A stretch of 64,000 bases of DNA from Schistosoma mansoni (lineage: Eukaryota > Platyhelminthes > Trematoda > Strigeidida > Schistosomatidae), in NCBI RefSeq assembly GCF_000237925.1, contig NC_031498.1, positions 15,167,906 to 15,231,905 of the forward strand, read 5' to 3'. How positions within the stretch are numbered: position 1 is the first letter of the stretch; every line of letters begins with the position of its first letter. Below the pieces are notes generated by a model, which was given only the letters and a program-made list of their open reading frames with translations, did not search any database and was not told the origin of the DNA. The translations under genes were made by a program, and so were the position numbers. This document shows positions 35,000 through 48,738 of this stretch, one piece after another.

Positions 35000-37800
35000 T
35001 TATGATCAGCACGTTGTGAAGTTCCCTACTGGAAGCCAAATGATGCCAACTCCTGATGACTGTTTCAACTAAAGCCTAGATGTTCACCTTATTTATGTAG
35101 ATGCTGGAAAAGATTATTTTTGGAGACCAGACTAGACTGGATTGCATAACCATGAACCATACTTCGGGAGTTACCGACCTATTAGTCATGAACCTCCTTG
35201 GACAAAGCTGTCGTGCCTCCACTACACCCAGATCTCGAAAGTTTATCATGGCTGGGCAAACGAAATTCTGTCCACGTGGATGAATGGTGTAGTCCTCTAA
35301 TGAAGCCTTCTTCTGACAAGTCCTTCGATGCCTCGGATTTTCCCGGTCATGCACCAAACCCTTACGATATTTCTTTTGACAGAGGTCTAGTTCTCACAAT
35401 CTCATCAGAAACAAGGGCATAATCTGGGACGATCGGCCTCGCTCTAACGGCACAGATGACAAGTTATATCACAATATGTTACTTAACGCACTTACCCAGA
35501 AACCTGAACGGAACAAAGCGATACACAGCTCTCATGATGTTCCTAATAAGCTGCTAGCCGAGGAGTCTTTATCCACTTAAACTTTATCTTTTACACCTGT
35601 GTCCAGTGATTTTCGCCCCATATCCTTTTATCCTGACCTAGGCTCCATGGAGTCTGAACCCTTCAAAATCAAAGAGGTGCTGAAGTGCTCGAACCCATAT
35701 ACATCTACTGGCTCAGACGGTATTCGATACAAAGTCCTGTAGAGTTATCCAGACATATCTTTGCTCAGTTTTTGCCATTCTGTTCAAGTATCTCTCAGTC
35801 GAGGCTAAGTCACTCCCTGACTAGAAAAAGATGCTCTCCGCAGCAGCGAAGGTCACTGGATTTGCTAACAAAGAGTCCCAATTATTTTCCCATCAGATCC
35901 CCTTATGAGATAAGAATGTGAATTTCTATCTTGTGGACCCTGCAAGGGAAACCTACTGACCACCTATAATTTATGAACCATCCAACTGGAACGTAACTAT
36001 CCAGTGTATATTGACCTCCCATACTTCTCCAAGGCAGACGAAAGGATTGACCACAGCAATGTCCCGATAACTAAATTTCGTGGGCACAACCGGATGTTTA
36101 ACTATATGGTTCTGGACTACCTAAACAGAGGGTTACAAACTCTCAAAATTTGCACAACCCGTGCACTTGGTTTTCCATAACAAGTGCAGTGCCACTAAGA
36201 TCAATCCTTAGACTACTTATTTTATAGCTATTCAGTAATAACCTACCTAGCTCTCTAGACTCTAGAACTCTCTCTTACCTGGATGACCTCAAGATCTGAA
36301 GAAGAATAATTGGCTTCGGTTATATCTTGACGCTCTAGGAAGATTTATATATATCTGAAGTACTAAAAACCTCAGTACCAATAAATACGAAATAATAGGG
36401 GTGAACGTCAGCTGAACATAAGATAACCGAGAAAATTCTCAAGAAACATTTAACACAGATAAAAGGTCCGTAATAGTTGACGCAGGAATAAATGAATCAA
36501 GATGGCAAGACTAAGCCATGAAGGCGTGGTCACGCTATATAACCTGTTGCTTTTTGCATCTGGTATGTTACTCTCTTCTCAGAATAAATGTATTCTTATG
36601 AAGTGCTAGACATTATGCTGCTAGTTGCCATGTAGGATGAGTCTGTACAGACAAAAACGTCATTCCCGCGTAAAATCATATAGATCTGTAATAAATCTGT
36701 AATTTTGGGATGAAGTCTATTATTTCAGTAGCAAAGATAGGTGTACTAATATCAAGTGAGGCTATAATCCAACGTCACAACCATCACGTACATCATGAGA
36801 GACTACAACACTGTAGTTGTTTTAGCTTATGATGGCTTCAGTTAACTCATCCATAGTAAAAGACCAATAAATCTAATATAATATAGTTTGTTGGCCATAG
36901 TGTCAATACGTAATCTACGCAACTTCGCTTCGAAGCCCAGTCATTATCTATCCTGACCACCCCTATTATACAGTTGGAAATGCTGCTTTACAATGAGTAT
37001 AATTATTTCAGCGGAAAAGTATATTCGGTATAGAGGTTGAAGAGTTACTTGGAATGATGACATCTGAATGTTCAGGTTATGGAGTCTGTATAACGTTCCT
37101 GAAATCACCTTTATTGTGATTAATTATCTTTAAATCAACCGTCTGACCTCTGGTGTACCGATTCAAATATGAAGGTACTGTGGTTGAGAATCAGTTACCG
37201 CACTTTTGCTATGGTGTCATGCACTTCACTTCCGTTAAGGACCTAAATACCACTGTTTATGTTACCCATAGTATTTCTTCCCACTGCCGTTCTTTGGACA
37301 ATAAAGCGCACTCATTCTTAGAGCCTTTTACCAAGACAGTTAATAACCCGACTCCTAAGACCCCATCTATAAAACGATTACTGAGTTATGTCTCTTCACA
37401 TTGAGAAGGTTATTCCCTTCCTGAAACATGTTCCGAGAAGACCAACTGAAGAGCCATTCAGAATAAAATGTTATCCTGCCCAGCTTATCTGAAGACCCTT
37501 ATCTTAAAGCCAGTGCAAAATAGAAGAAATGGGGTAGATATGATAACGATGAATTATATTGCTTATAGTTCTTTCCACCTGGATGGACTGCTGATAAATT
37601 CCAGTTATACGTTACACTGAGGAGAACACCAACTGAAGAACGAACAGGAAATGTCCGTGTGAATGTTTTTGCGGTTCCAACCAGTTATTTATGGGACTCC
37701 CTACAGAAAGCTATAGTAAAGGCATCCTTCGTTCAATCTTTCGAAGGAATATTTTATAAAGTGCCTTCATGTTCCACTCATCTATAATTATTACCCTTGG
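35000..37800 (+). mobile_element. CR1-like LINE, EN/RT body, heavily decayed
   Basis: 35685-35720 gives TSTGSDGIRYKVL, the start of the RT domain (usual form SPGPDGIP). About 36000-36300 gives YIDLPYFSKADERIDHSN, MVLDYLNRGLQ and SYLDDLKI, which stands where the (F/Y)ADD catalytic motif belongs. 37620-37790 gives RTPTEERTGNVRVNVFAVP and YLWDSLQKAIVKASFVQSF, the conserved C-terminal region of CR1-like proteins. Many frameshifts and stops; old. 35100-35460 is coding-like and may be the endonuclease end. Confidence 0.65.
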
Positions 37801-40455
37801 CTTTCTAGTGTGAAAATAACAAGAATCATACCACGAAATAGGCACACCGACTTCCCACACTCTGACTCCAAGAAATAATTATTCGCTCTTACTGTTCAGT
37901 AAAATAAAGACAGCCAAAAACGAAACCTGCTCATGACCCAATAAAATCCACAGAAATGGAAACGAGCTGAAATGGCTTTGACGAGAAAAGGAGATAGCTA
38001 TTTTTGTAACAGAATACTGTCTTCAGTACTATATTTTAAAACTACACATAATCATATACTTTCAGCTTTTTTTGAACCACTCCATTTATGCAGTTCTTTG
38101 TCCACTAACGCCTTATTTACGCTTGTTCTCTTTAACCTATTAGGATTCCCTTGCTTAAAAAGCACCTTAATGAAAGAAGTTAGACTAAGTAGTTGTACGT
38201 TAGCTGTTCTTCCACAAATGACTCAACTTCAATAGTCATGAACGTTGTCTGCTCTGCTCCTCATCCTTTCTTTTTCCTACCCTCCTTTTCAGTCCCCTCG
38301 AGATATGTCACCGAGAACATGTATGGAATATTTGACTTCGTCCCGTACCATCATTAATGTATCAGATGTTCCAGAAGAATATAAGGTCACTGATTCTAGG
38401 AGCTCTCAGCTTTATTTGTGATAATCAGGAGCACGTTGCAAGGCAACCTCCACAAAGCGCCCCAACCCTCATGTTGACAATATCAGTCTTACTAATATTA
38501 TTTACATTCATATATGAGATGCGCTATTCTCCATAATTCTATGACCAATATACTTTATAAAATATCAACCTGACTGAGTAATCTACTACATTGAAGCCCG
38601 TACCTTCTGTAACAATTTGATCTTGCCTGTAAACTGGTATGCCCCATGTAACAGACTGTTATTTGAAAATAAATGATCATTATTATAAAGTTCTAAGTTT
38701 TACCTTTGAGTAATTCTTCTAACAATATCAAGTTAACTCTTCGTAATAAATGAAATTTGTTGGTTAAATGTAAGTGGAATTATCACAAAGGACTACTTAA
38801 TGACTTAAACTCATACGACAAACCATGAGTAAACTACTCTAATTGAAACTGAAATCCATGGATATCAGTAAGGACGTGCCCCTCGATAACATTAACCAAA
38901 ATATCGTCAATTTTGGGTGGTTGATATACGTCTAGCTCAGACGTCATAAGTAATTCCAGTAGCACACATTAAATGACGGTATGGGAACCGAGTAGAACTT
39001 GGCTTAGAGCCTTTTTAAAACTCTTGACAATCTAACCTGTGAACTTACAGAAAGCCTCCTCAGTTTATGAATATGATAAAATTTAAGAAAAACTCATCCA
39101 CTACACCTTTCTCAGGGTAAATATATTCCTTGTGTCAAAGTTACAAATGGAAAACAACAATCGGTAGGATAACAGACTCAATTCATCCTGTATCTGTAAT
39201 CTTCAAGCACCGCAGAACAGTGACGTTATCAAATATGATTGCAGCACATTATGCTGCACATAGTCGTACCTATCAAACCCATTTCTTCCCGTTCCCCTGT
39301 AGAAACAGAAATGACTTTAGGGTGGTTGTGGTAGATGTTTATTACACTAATCTGAATATGAGGTAAGTGAGAAAATAGACTTTCAACATGCAACACTTAG
39401 AGAAGGTCAATAATGGTGAACGCGGAAACACTCATCCGAATTTCAATTCACTGGATGACATGGCTCAACACTGCAGGCGTGGTCATTTTTATGCAAATTA
39501 GCTCCTTCACTGATATTAAATACATTGCTCCATCTCCTGCCTGAACGTGTTCTTTAGAAACTCCAGACATGTTTATTGTCTCGACACGATTACTAAGTGT
39601 AGACTATGATGTAACGTCTACGCAAGATCTTTCAGATTAAGCAGTTATGTCATGACAAATCCAAAATTTTAGGTTTAGGTCTATTATTAGAGCAGCAATA
39701 ATAACGAAGTACCCCATAATCCTACAACTATATTAGATTCCATTAACCAAATACCAGTGCTAATAGTGACTGATTGTAACCCTCATGGATCGCAAAGGAT
39801 CACTGTACAATTCATCCTAAAGCAGCTAGAAGAATCCATGGGAAATTCCTTCATTTATGCCTTGGCACTTTGGGACGACCGGGAAGGGGAGTCGAAAAAA
39901 GTAACATCCGAATAAGTCCATAACCCAAATATCATGACCGTAATGATAATGCAAAAAGTTTTATTAGCTGTTTCAAGTAACAGGTAGAAATATGATTTAC
40001 GCACTCTGTGTAAAGTTAGGGCCTTAGTTGAAAGCACTGCTGTCTGATTACTGCAAATAAGGTACTGATACTAGAACAAGTTTCATGAATATGTTGAAAA
40101 TGCGATACATTACGTATTTATTTACTTACATTGACACCTATTGTTCTCCCTTCAGTTAGGTTAAGATGTCGGCCATGCAGTCTGTATGTAGGGTTGTTTA
40201 TAAGACTCAAGAATATAACCATACATATGAAGTAATAAACAGATTAACTTTAAGTAATAATTCTGCATGAAAATGTCTTACTGTGTCTACAATAAATTTA
40301 ATAACATTAGAGGTAAACACAAGGATGTCACGGATATTCACGGCTTGACAATGCTTTTGTTCGTGAAAATACTAGAATCAGGAACCCCAAACCCAAGCAA
40401 ACCAAAATTTAGAAATGAGTGTGTTCAAATATATATCAGGAAGGTACCCGGTAAA
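37801..40455. other. Unassigned DNA, partly possible LINE 3' region
   Basis: No supported coding region. The first few hundred bases may be the 3' untranslated end of the LINE to the left. Confidence 0.3.
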
Positions 40456-40459
40456 GAAA

Positions 40460-43240
40460 GATATGTGTGAACTAAACTGCCGCATTAAATATTAACAATT
40501 TCACTGTGTTTTGGGTATGTTTGCCCTACTGCAATCTTAAACTTGTTTGCTTGTGTATTTGTATTCAGTTTCACACTGTCTTGCTTTGGTATTCTGAGAA
40601 TTTCGCTTAAAAAACGCGAAATTTGTAGGTTTGTTGTGCAATTGTTATGTTGGTTATTAGGACAATATGTTTGAATTGACTACTCGCAATCTACGAATAA
40701 ACGTTTGGCGCCTGATTTGGGATTTGACTTTCTTGATACTCGGATCGTAGGTTACGAGTGAATCAAGCGAGTGGGCTTCAAAAACGGAATAGAGCAAAAT
40801 GTAGATGTGACAGAAAAGTTCTTCAATTTGGTTCTCGGATTCTATACACTTCGGACTTTGTTCTTACGTCTTATTTGAGATCGAATTCTTTGATTTGGTC
40901 GTCCGTTTTACTGGATTACCTTCGGATTAGTTTGAGTTTGGCTTAATGTTACCGTCTGTGTGGAACGAAGATATATCGTAGAAACGAGGAGTAAAAGTTT
41001 AAATGAAAATAATTTGGAAGTAAGCTTCCTAGATCAGTTTGCGAGCTGTCTAATGGTAGTGAATGAAAATATGATGGTAATATTTTCGTTCATAGTATGG
41101 GTTCCAATCGGCTTAGTTCCGCTATGCTTAAGTTAGGTATGGCACTGCTTAAGAGGAAACAGTTAGAAAATAGGCTGCAATGGGAAAGGGATATTAAAAT
41201 GTGAGATATTTGAAATGAGGTTGGCCTTGCTGAAATAGAGTACGAAATTTCGAACGAAGACGACCAGTTATCTGTAAATACTGGCGAAGTAAATACCAAT
41301 GTGAATAGATATCTAGAGTGTGATACTGGGTAGGGTGCCCGATCCGAGGATCAACCTTGGCATTTCAAAGGTCAAGTGGGACATTGAAGTCAAGGATATG
41401 TTTTACACTATTGTTAATAATGTCGGTTTACCCAAAATTGATAGTATGTATTTTGTTGAACAATCTGGTTAATACCACTATTTTGCTAGTCACTCTACTA
41501 GCATAAGGAGTAAAGTGTTCGATGGGAGTCAAATGTTGTCAAATCTGTTGTGCTACCGTAGGAAAAAGGCCAGAACGTCTAATGAGGCCTGCATATGTTC
41601 GCCTAGTCACGTGCGTTATGATGGAGTGAGTCAAATTTTTCTATGATCGTTTACAAGGGAACCTCTAGTTGCCCGTAAACTAATTATGGAGTTACCCAAC
41701 CATAAGTCTGTTGGATGGTCAACCGATGAGTTGACAAACTTTGCGAATAAACTACTTAATTGATGTATGAAATGGCATATACCTGCTCTGTCAGAAATGT
41801 ACATCATTTGTTGAAACAAATGGTACATACTTCCAATACCAAATTCACAGCTAATTTGAAAATGTTTGTATCATGTCTACCACCAGACTTACAAAATAAC
41901 CGGCCAGGAGTTGCTGATGAGACAGCGATGGTCGGCACAGGATCCAACTTTTAAGGACTGGTTGCTTTCATAGAAGTGCCAGGATTGCTCTAGCACATCA
42001 TTGGAGGCTAGTACAACATTCTGTTGTTACAAGAAAGCATGAGAAATAGTTAGAGGTTCCTTCGGTTTGGTGGATAGCAGTAATGGTAATGAAATGAAAT
42101 TGGACTCTGAATTACCTGTGAACAGTGAGTTTGTATCTTCAGCTGCATTAACTACAGAAGCGGGTCTATATAAAATTAGAATTTTAAAAGATCAATTCGA
42201 AGTAGAAGTAAATCCAACATCTCGATATGAGTCTCGTACAGACCATATTGATGAACTTAGTTCGCTAGATTTAAAAGTTGTTACAAATTTGGAACTGCAC
42301 AAAGACGTTTGGGATATTCGGCTGATAACGAACAATGTTGTTCTGGTGTTGTGTCAAGTTATGAATCTTGTGAAAAACTAATCCGTAATAACGATAAGAG
42401 ATTTAACGCTTGTATCGTGTATGTGCGACATTACTGTCAAGCAACGGTCTATTCGACACAAACTGTGATCAACAAATATGAATCAAGGGATTTTCTGTTT
42501 TTCTATAGATTAAAGTAGTCATCCGTGTACGAATTCACAAATCTGAGTAAAGGAATGTAGTGTGGTTACTCATCTAGCTAAAGTCCCAGAAGAATCTGGC
42601 CGTATGATGAGCTGAAATAAAGAAAAAACAGGGATAACTGTGCCTCAGTTGTTGAGGAACCCATGATTCTTTGTGATTTGATAAATGGTGATGCATTAGT
42701 GAAAAATAGATGCTTTTATCTATTAGAATATAATCTTATAATCAACCATGGCAAACTCAAACATGTTGAGAGGTATAATAACATTGTCAGTTTTACTAAT
42801 CATAGTCTAGAGTATGACTTCGTTAGGGTATCTGGATGTACGACTTGAATATTACAGTTTTATATACTGTAAAGTTGTAGACCAATGCGCAATATAATGG
42901 GGCATAATGAATATGAATGTAAATGAATTTCGGGTTCATACACCTTACATGGCTTTTTGTATTCGTGGTTTTAGAAGGAGTATTTTTTCAGCTAAGCATA
43001 TGGAGTATATTGAGTTACGTATTGAAATAAAGCTGTCGCCAGTGTTCGTTATGTACTGTCAAATGCTAATACATTTTGGTTTCCATCATGATCCATTTGT
43101 GTGGTTGTGGTTATTAAGCTATTTTCCGAAGTTTTCGATGATCTTGCTAGTTTATCTGATCTTCCTAACACTAAAACACTATAGACACTAGGATAAGTCT
43201 TCAAAACGTGTAACTGAACTGTACGAAAGAGTCGGTAGAC
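40460..43240 (+). mobile_element. BEL/Pao-like LTR element fossil: LTR end, primer site, gag remnant
   Basis: TTTGGCGCCTGATTTGGGAT near 40704-40724 has the look of a primer binding site just after a 5' LTR (LTR start not fixed). From 41100 to about 42000 the translation has gag-like pieces (MALLKRKQLENRLQWERDI, later LPPDLQN) in the order known from BEL/Pao elements. It is broken many times, pol is not recognised, and the right side is cut by an RTE LINE. An old copy. Identification is by short motifs only. Confidence 0.5.
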
Positions 43241-43733
43241 ACCCAAATTTCAGATAAACAAAGTGGATTCCCTAAGGATCTATCGTGCACAGACTACATC
43301 GCGACACTACGGATCATCGTTGAACAATCAATTGAATGAACTTCGTCACTTTACATCAACTTCATTGACTATGAGAAAACATTCAACGATGTCGATAGGA
43401 GGACTTTACGTAAAGTTCGTCAACACTACGGAGTATCTGATAATATCGTCAACATCATCCGGAATTCATACAAAGAACTACATTGCAAGGTCGTGAATGG
43501 AAGACAACTGACGGATGCATTCTAAGTGAGGGCCGGAGTCAGGCAGTGCTGCCCACTCTCCCCTTTCCTCCTTTTTCGGGAGGCTGATTAGATTAGGAAG
43601 ACCTCAACATTTGAGAAGAAACATGGAATACTATGAACAACTCGGAATCAACTAGAAGACTTAGACTTTACAAATGACCTAGCCCTTCTATCTCATACAC
43701 ACGAATAAATTCAGATAAACTCAACTAGTTATT

Positions 43734-44945
43734 ACTATTATTCACAAACATCTTATGGGCACATAAGTGTTGTGAAGAAACCATTTCGGGCTTATTCAAA
43801 AATGCAATAATACACAAGTTTCAATAATGTTAGCATTACATTTGCCATGTTTGAGAAAGGAAAGAAAAGGAAAATAAAATGTTAATAATAGAATAGTAAT
43901 AATAAATTAAGTTCTGCGTAATTGGCAAGAATTTTGAATTGATTTTGAAGAAGGAAAGGAAGAAACTAAGGAAATATAAATAAAGGAGACGCGGATTACG
44001 TAAATATCTTAACGCAGGACAAGAATAAACGACTATGTATGTATAGCAAAAACGAGTAATAAAAATAAAATAGTACAAAATAAATTAATAAGTAAATAAC
44101 TTATTATTGCGGTAAGATATGACGTTAGAATAAGTGTTTGTGCGTGCAGTCATAGTTTTGGGTGATGCTATGAAAGTCTCAATTAAGTGCAAAAGATAAT
44201 CAATATGTATGAGGTGTATATATATAGTGAAGATAAAACGAGTCTGATAAGTTGAATTCAGCGTAACACAAGTTATTGTCTTAATCCAAAGCTTCGTAAT
44301 CTTAAGAATAATATTTACTTGGAAGGAGAAAGAAGGAGAGAGAGAGGAAAGAAATGAACACCTAGTAAAAGGGTCCAACCATGTCAATAAGTGTCATGGA
44401 TATAGACCTTTGAGATAAACGAATAATTTAAAAAATAAAGTGAATGAGGAAAATCAGAAAAAAAATAATGATAGTAACAATCATAATAATAAACCTTTAG
44501 TGCACTCGGATAAATGCATGTAAATTTACGCAACAGTATTCAGAGTGAAACCAGGCATTAGTATAAACATTAGTGCGATAATAATAATTTAGAATAATGC
44601 TATAATAGTCACAATTAATTGCAAAGGATAATTGAAGTATAAATTTCTATATGTCATATATATATGTTGTGGAGATTATAAAAAAACTGAGAATTCATTT
44701 GTTTGAGTGTAGCATAGGGTTCTTTTGTTTTCAGTTGTAGACTTTGGATGTTTAGAAATAAAATATGTTTAGAAGGACAAGAAGAGATGAAAAGAATATC
44801 TAATGTGTCGAGAGACCAATAATGATAATAATAACAGTAATAATTATAAATACGAACATAAGCAGACTTCATATATTAAGATGAATAAAAGTGAAATAGA
44901 ATAGACATGAAAAGTTTCAAAGGTTTCACTCTGCTTTTCAGTCAG
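43734..44945 (-). other. 3' untranslated part of the nested CR1-like LINE
   Basis: Rich in ATA/AAG. Blocks near 44130-44350 and 44540-44790 look like diverged tandem copies (AATTAAGTGCAAAAGATAAT versus AATTAATTGCAAAGGATAAT), offset about 420 bp. Confidence 0.5.
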
Positions 44946-45782
44946 TTAGATAGATGACGGACCTTTTTTGTATATATCATTGTTAAGCACGTTGATATTC
45001 AATAGGTGACACAATCCAATTTCGGAAAGAAAATCACCAAGAAGACTTCGGAACCGGGTTGTAGTTTCACTGCATCGAAGGTTCATTGGCAGTCTATTCC
45101 ACATGGTTGAGTAGCGAATAACGAAAAAATTCTGGCGTAAATTTGTGTGGGTTTTTGGAATCACTAGAATATTTTCCTTATTGCGTAGATTGTGGGATGG
45201 TATCATAGAGTATGAAGGGGTAGATAGCGAAGAGTAAGAAATACCGTTAAGAAGCCGGTAGAGAAAGATAAGGTTTAATTTGATATGCCTGATCCAGAGA
45301 GGTTCTAGTTTGAGTTGTTGACATCTTTGGTGATACTCTTTGTTGTCAGAATACCCCAAAACAGCTTTGGTGAACCTTCTTTGAACACCTTCAATTTTAA
45401 TCAGGTCATTATGCCTGCAATTACTGTACACGAAAATACTATATTCAAGAATGGGTAAGATACATTTTCTGTATAATAATAATCTCCATTCGATATTAAT
45501 TAGATTAATCATTATTAATCCGACGAGCTTTTTAACTTTGGATACTTGAGATGCAATATGCTCAGAAAAGTTCGAACTATCGCTATATCTTAAACCCAAG
45601 TCACGAACAGTGCTGAGAGGTTTCAGTTAATGTTTGTATATAGCCAAATTTAGGTTAAGGCAGCGGCCAATGTGGATAAATCCACTTTCGTCAACATTAA
45701 GTGGCAAATACCACGAAATAGTCCATTCACATAACTTGTTTATTTCTTCTTCGATTACCGCTGAAATATAGCTTTTTTGGTG

Positions 45783-46255
45783 AATTATTTTTATTTATTT
45801 AAACATATAAATATTGGTACAAGGAAGCACCAGATACATATGCGCCATACAAATCTCATTCGATTTGCTTGAGGGCTGTGATACTGCTCAGGTGCCCGAA
45901 CTGAAGCATGCGGTTTTCTAAGGGGACCACACCCGGAGCCTTTGACCGAAAGATCTGATCCACAAGGCAGTGGAGCATCGTGAGGAGATGCAGTCCCATG
46001 GTAGCCGGTGATCAACGATTGATTCGTACGCCATTTGTTCCCTCAGGATACTGGGGCCCACGTGCACCATTGGTTTGGAATCAGGGTTTTCCAACTCCCC
46101 TAGGTGGACTCGCCTTGTCCACCAACCCGGTTAAAGCGCCGGATATTCGCTTTTCGTCCTCTCAATTTCGTAAACAACAGTAATGCCACGAGAAGGCAGT
46201 GAGTAGAACTTCCCTGACAGAGGCTATATACGCGTGACCATGTGAGAGCATTTCA
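45783..46255 (-). mobile_element. Dispersed repeat (copy 2) inserted in the CR1-like LINE
   Basis: Reverse complement of the 29165-29570 repeat with about 60 to 100 bp more at its 5' side and an AAATAAATAAAAATAA tail. It separates the FADD segment from the rest of the LINE coding region. Confidence 0.8.
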
Positions 46256-47716
46256 GGGGGGGGAGAGCGAACTCTCCCCACTCTCAGCCGTACCAGGGCA
46301 TTTGGGCATTTTGATTAAAAAAGGGAATGAATAAACCACTTTTAGATCATCGGCAAAAAGTAAAGGTTTACCATATTGAAAGAGGGAACACACGTCATTG
46401 ATAAAATGGAGAAATAGTAATGGACTAATTACACTTCCTTGTATAACCCCACTGGTTACATTCACAGGTTTGGAGTAGCAAGATTCAAAGCGGACAATTT
46501 GGCTAGGTTCTTCTAAAAATGATTGGGGCCAAGATAAAAGGGGATTCTGTATTCCATATGAAGAGAGGTCTAGAAGAATAAGTTTGTGTGAGACGCTGTC
46601 GAAGGCCTTACTAAAGTCGAAGTACAGATTTATCACTGTCTAACCAACATCTCTTCTCTGGGCAATTTGATCAACAAATTCCAGGTGCGATGTGAAGCAT
46701 GAACACTTAGTCATAAACCCGTGTTGGGATGGGCTAATCAGATTAGCCAAAAGCAAAAATGATAATAGCTGTTTGTGGATGATTTTTTCCATAGTTCTTG
46801 ATAGCACGGATGTCAAATTAATTGGTCTGTAGTTTACAATGCCACTGCGTGACCCGGTTTCGGATCTAGGGGTGATAAGAGATGTTTTACATACAGATGG
46901 ACAGGCCCCATATTGCATAGAGAGGTTGAAAAGTTTGAAACTAAATATTGGGGATTCTCTACTACCATATAACAGCAGTCTCTGCATCAACAGGCCGCAA
47001 TATACACAAGAGGAAAAGCAAGCTCCTCAAGTACAACAACAAGAATACCAACACAATTATATTTGGCGGAAAATCTCTGGAAGATGTGGAATCTCTAACA
47101 TACCCGAACAGCATCATCGATGAACAAGGAGAATCCAATGCAAACTTAAATGTAAAAATTAGCAAATCAAGGACAACATTCCTACAGTTGAATAACACAT
47201 GGAACTCAAAACAACTGTTAACCAACATCAAATTCACAATCTTCAATACGAACGTCAAGAAAGTTCTACTGTATGGGAGTGAAAATTCGAGAACTACCAC
47301 AACCATCATCGAAAATGTACAAGTATTTATAGACATTTCTCTGTGCTAGATACTCGATGTCCGTTGACCAGATACCGTCATCAACAACCTACTGTGGGGG
47401 GGGGGAAATCAGGTTCCGTCCGAGGAGGAAGTTAGGGACAGACGTTGGAATTGAATGGGACACACATAGAGGAAACCAAACTGCATCACGAGACAAGCGC
47501 TCACTTAAAATACTGAGGTGAAGCAAAAAGAGGAAGACAAATGTACACACTGCGTCGAGAGTTGGAAGAAGACATGAAAAGGATGAATAGCAACTGGAAA
47601 GAGTTGCGGAGGACAGATTTGAGTAGGGAATGGTTGTGGTAGGCCTATGCTCTTCTGCGATGGGTAACAAACGTAAGTAAATAGCAAAGGATCACAGAAA
47701 TAAAATTTGCCAGACC

Positions 47717-47950
47717 TTGAACGAAATATTTCACGATGGCTTAGTTGATGCGAGAGGCTTCGAAACAACATTTAGGAATAGTTTACAAGAAGTTTTGCCA
47801 AACTTATCACATGCGACATCCGCAATAGAAATAGTTAAGAGCACAAATGTCACTATTAAAGATATGCTTTGTCCAATTTACAATCGGGTGCTTATAGAAC
47901 TTACTTTGTCCCATATGTCTTCGTTCTATCATAAGTACACAGCACCGTAG
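47717..47950 (+). other. Coding-like stretch, unknown product
   Basis: 77 open codons with ordinary composition (contains SLQEVLPNLSHATSAIEIV), directly right of the RTE LINE end. No family recognised. It may be an exon fragment or an old element. Confidence 0.25.
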
Positions 47951-48196
47951 TATGCAGAGAGCTAGGAAATGAATGCAAATTTGAAATGTGATTTTTCTAT
48001 CAGCTTGGTAACCCCGAACTCAGCGGTCATAGCTGGCTAGTAAAAACGGCAGAACTGACTACATCTTCTGGAGATACGGGAGTTCACATCCAGTGACGAA
48101 GTGTTACAATTTCCAAAAAATTGTTATGTTTGAGGCCTCCATGGTTTTGTTCAAGAAAAGGTTAAATACATTGTAGTGGATGTCGAGTCGAGGACG

Positions 48197-48529
48197 GACT
48201 ATGATCACCACTACTATTCGATTACGCGCCCACAAACGACTTGGTTCCTTTGATAACTCGTAAATCAGAAGGCTTTATTAATCCAGATCAAGTATATTTA
48301 TTGGCGATCTCGTGGTATCGAAATAATACCGAGACGTGCCAAAGGGTACAGGCGAAATGGGCAGTGCGTGAGCAAGTTCGAACCAAACAAGGCGGATAGC
48401 GAAACAAGAAGTGAATCTGATACAGTTAAACAAATACAGTAAAACAATCCCTGGTACAACTGGTTACAATGATAATAATTGTTTCTGTTATTCCAATCGT
48501 GTTCTTATCGAGACTGGCCGGTCACTACA
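48197..48529 (-). repeat. LTR, family B, minus orientation (fossil)
   Basis: Reverse complement starts TGTAGTGACCGG and ends GTAGTGGTGATCATAGTC, as at 19606-19937 and (reversed) 23972-24307. No coding region is attached. Confidence 0.7.
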
Positions 48530-48738
48530 ACATCACGGAATGTAATGAAATTGTGACGTTCAGGAAGTTAAACAACAATAAACTTTCTTGACACAATGAA
48601 ACAAAACCTTTTAAGTTTTATTAACTACTTAATAAACCGGATCTGAGATCAACCACTCAGTACTGATCTATTGAATATGTTTTAACTCATCTACATACAG
48701 GTTACTATAGCTCAGAGTTCAATAAAATATTGAAACTA

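Larger units (their letters stand above)
43734..46964 (-). mobile_element. CR1-like LINE nested in the RTE LINE
   Basis: Minus-strand RT. 46970-46640: NYRPINLTSVLSRTMEKII and CFTSHLEFVDQIAQRRDVG. 46636-46310: YFDFSKAFDSVSHKLILLD, VTSGVIQGSVISPLLFL and LLFADDLKVVYSF, the catalytic FADD. 45780-44946, after an inserted repeat: WYLPLNVDESGFIH, GLRYSDSSNFSEHI and WRLLLYRKCILPILEY, then the C-terminal NFFVIRYSTMWNRLPMNLR. One stop lies at 46640 and another near 45627. 5' truncated within the RT domain. About 1.2 kb of AT-rich 3' sequence follows. Clearly younger than its RTE host because the frame is far better kept. Confidence 0.85.
43250..47690 (+). mobile_element. RTE-clade LINE (SR2-like) split by a later insertion
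   Basis: The left part, 43250-43733, carries the RT front half (TDYIATLRIIVEQSIE, KFVNTTEYLIISSTSSGIH in shifting frames; FTNDLALLSHTHE in place of FADDLALLSHTHE). The right part, 46965-47690, carries the back half (TGRNIHKRKSKLLKY, LEDVESLTYPNSIIDEQGE, VKKVLLYGSENSRTTTT, then a tail with KSCGGQI). Compared with the copy at 11918-13258, the two parts are contiguous if 43734-46964 is removed. Several stops and shifts in both parts. Confidence 0.82.

Noticed and set aside
43836-44387. Two minus-strand open frames rich in Ser, Tyr and Phe
   Set aside because: Low-complexity AT-rich LINE 3' region; no protein-like motif.
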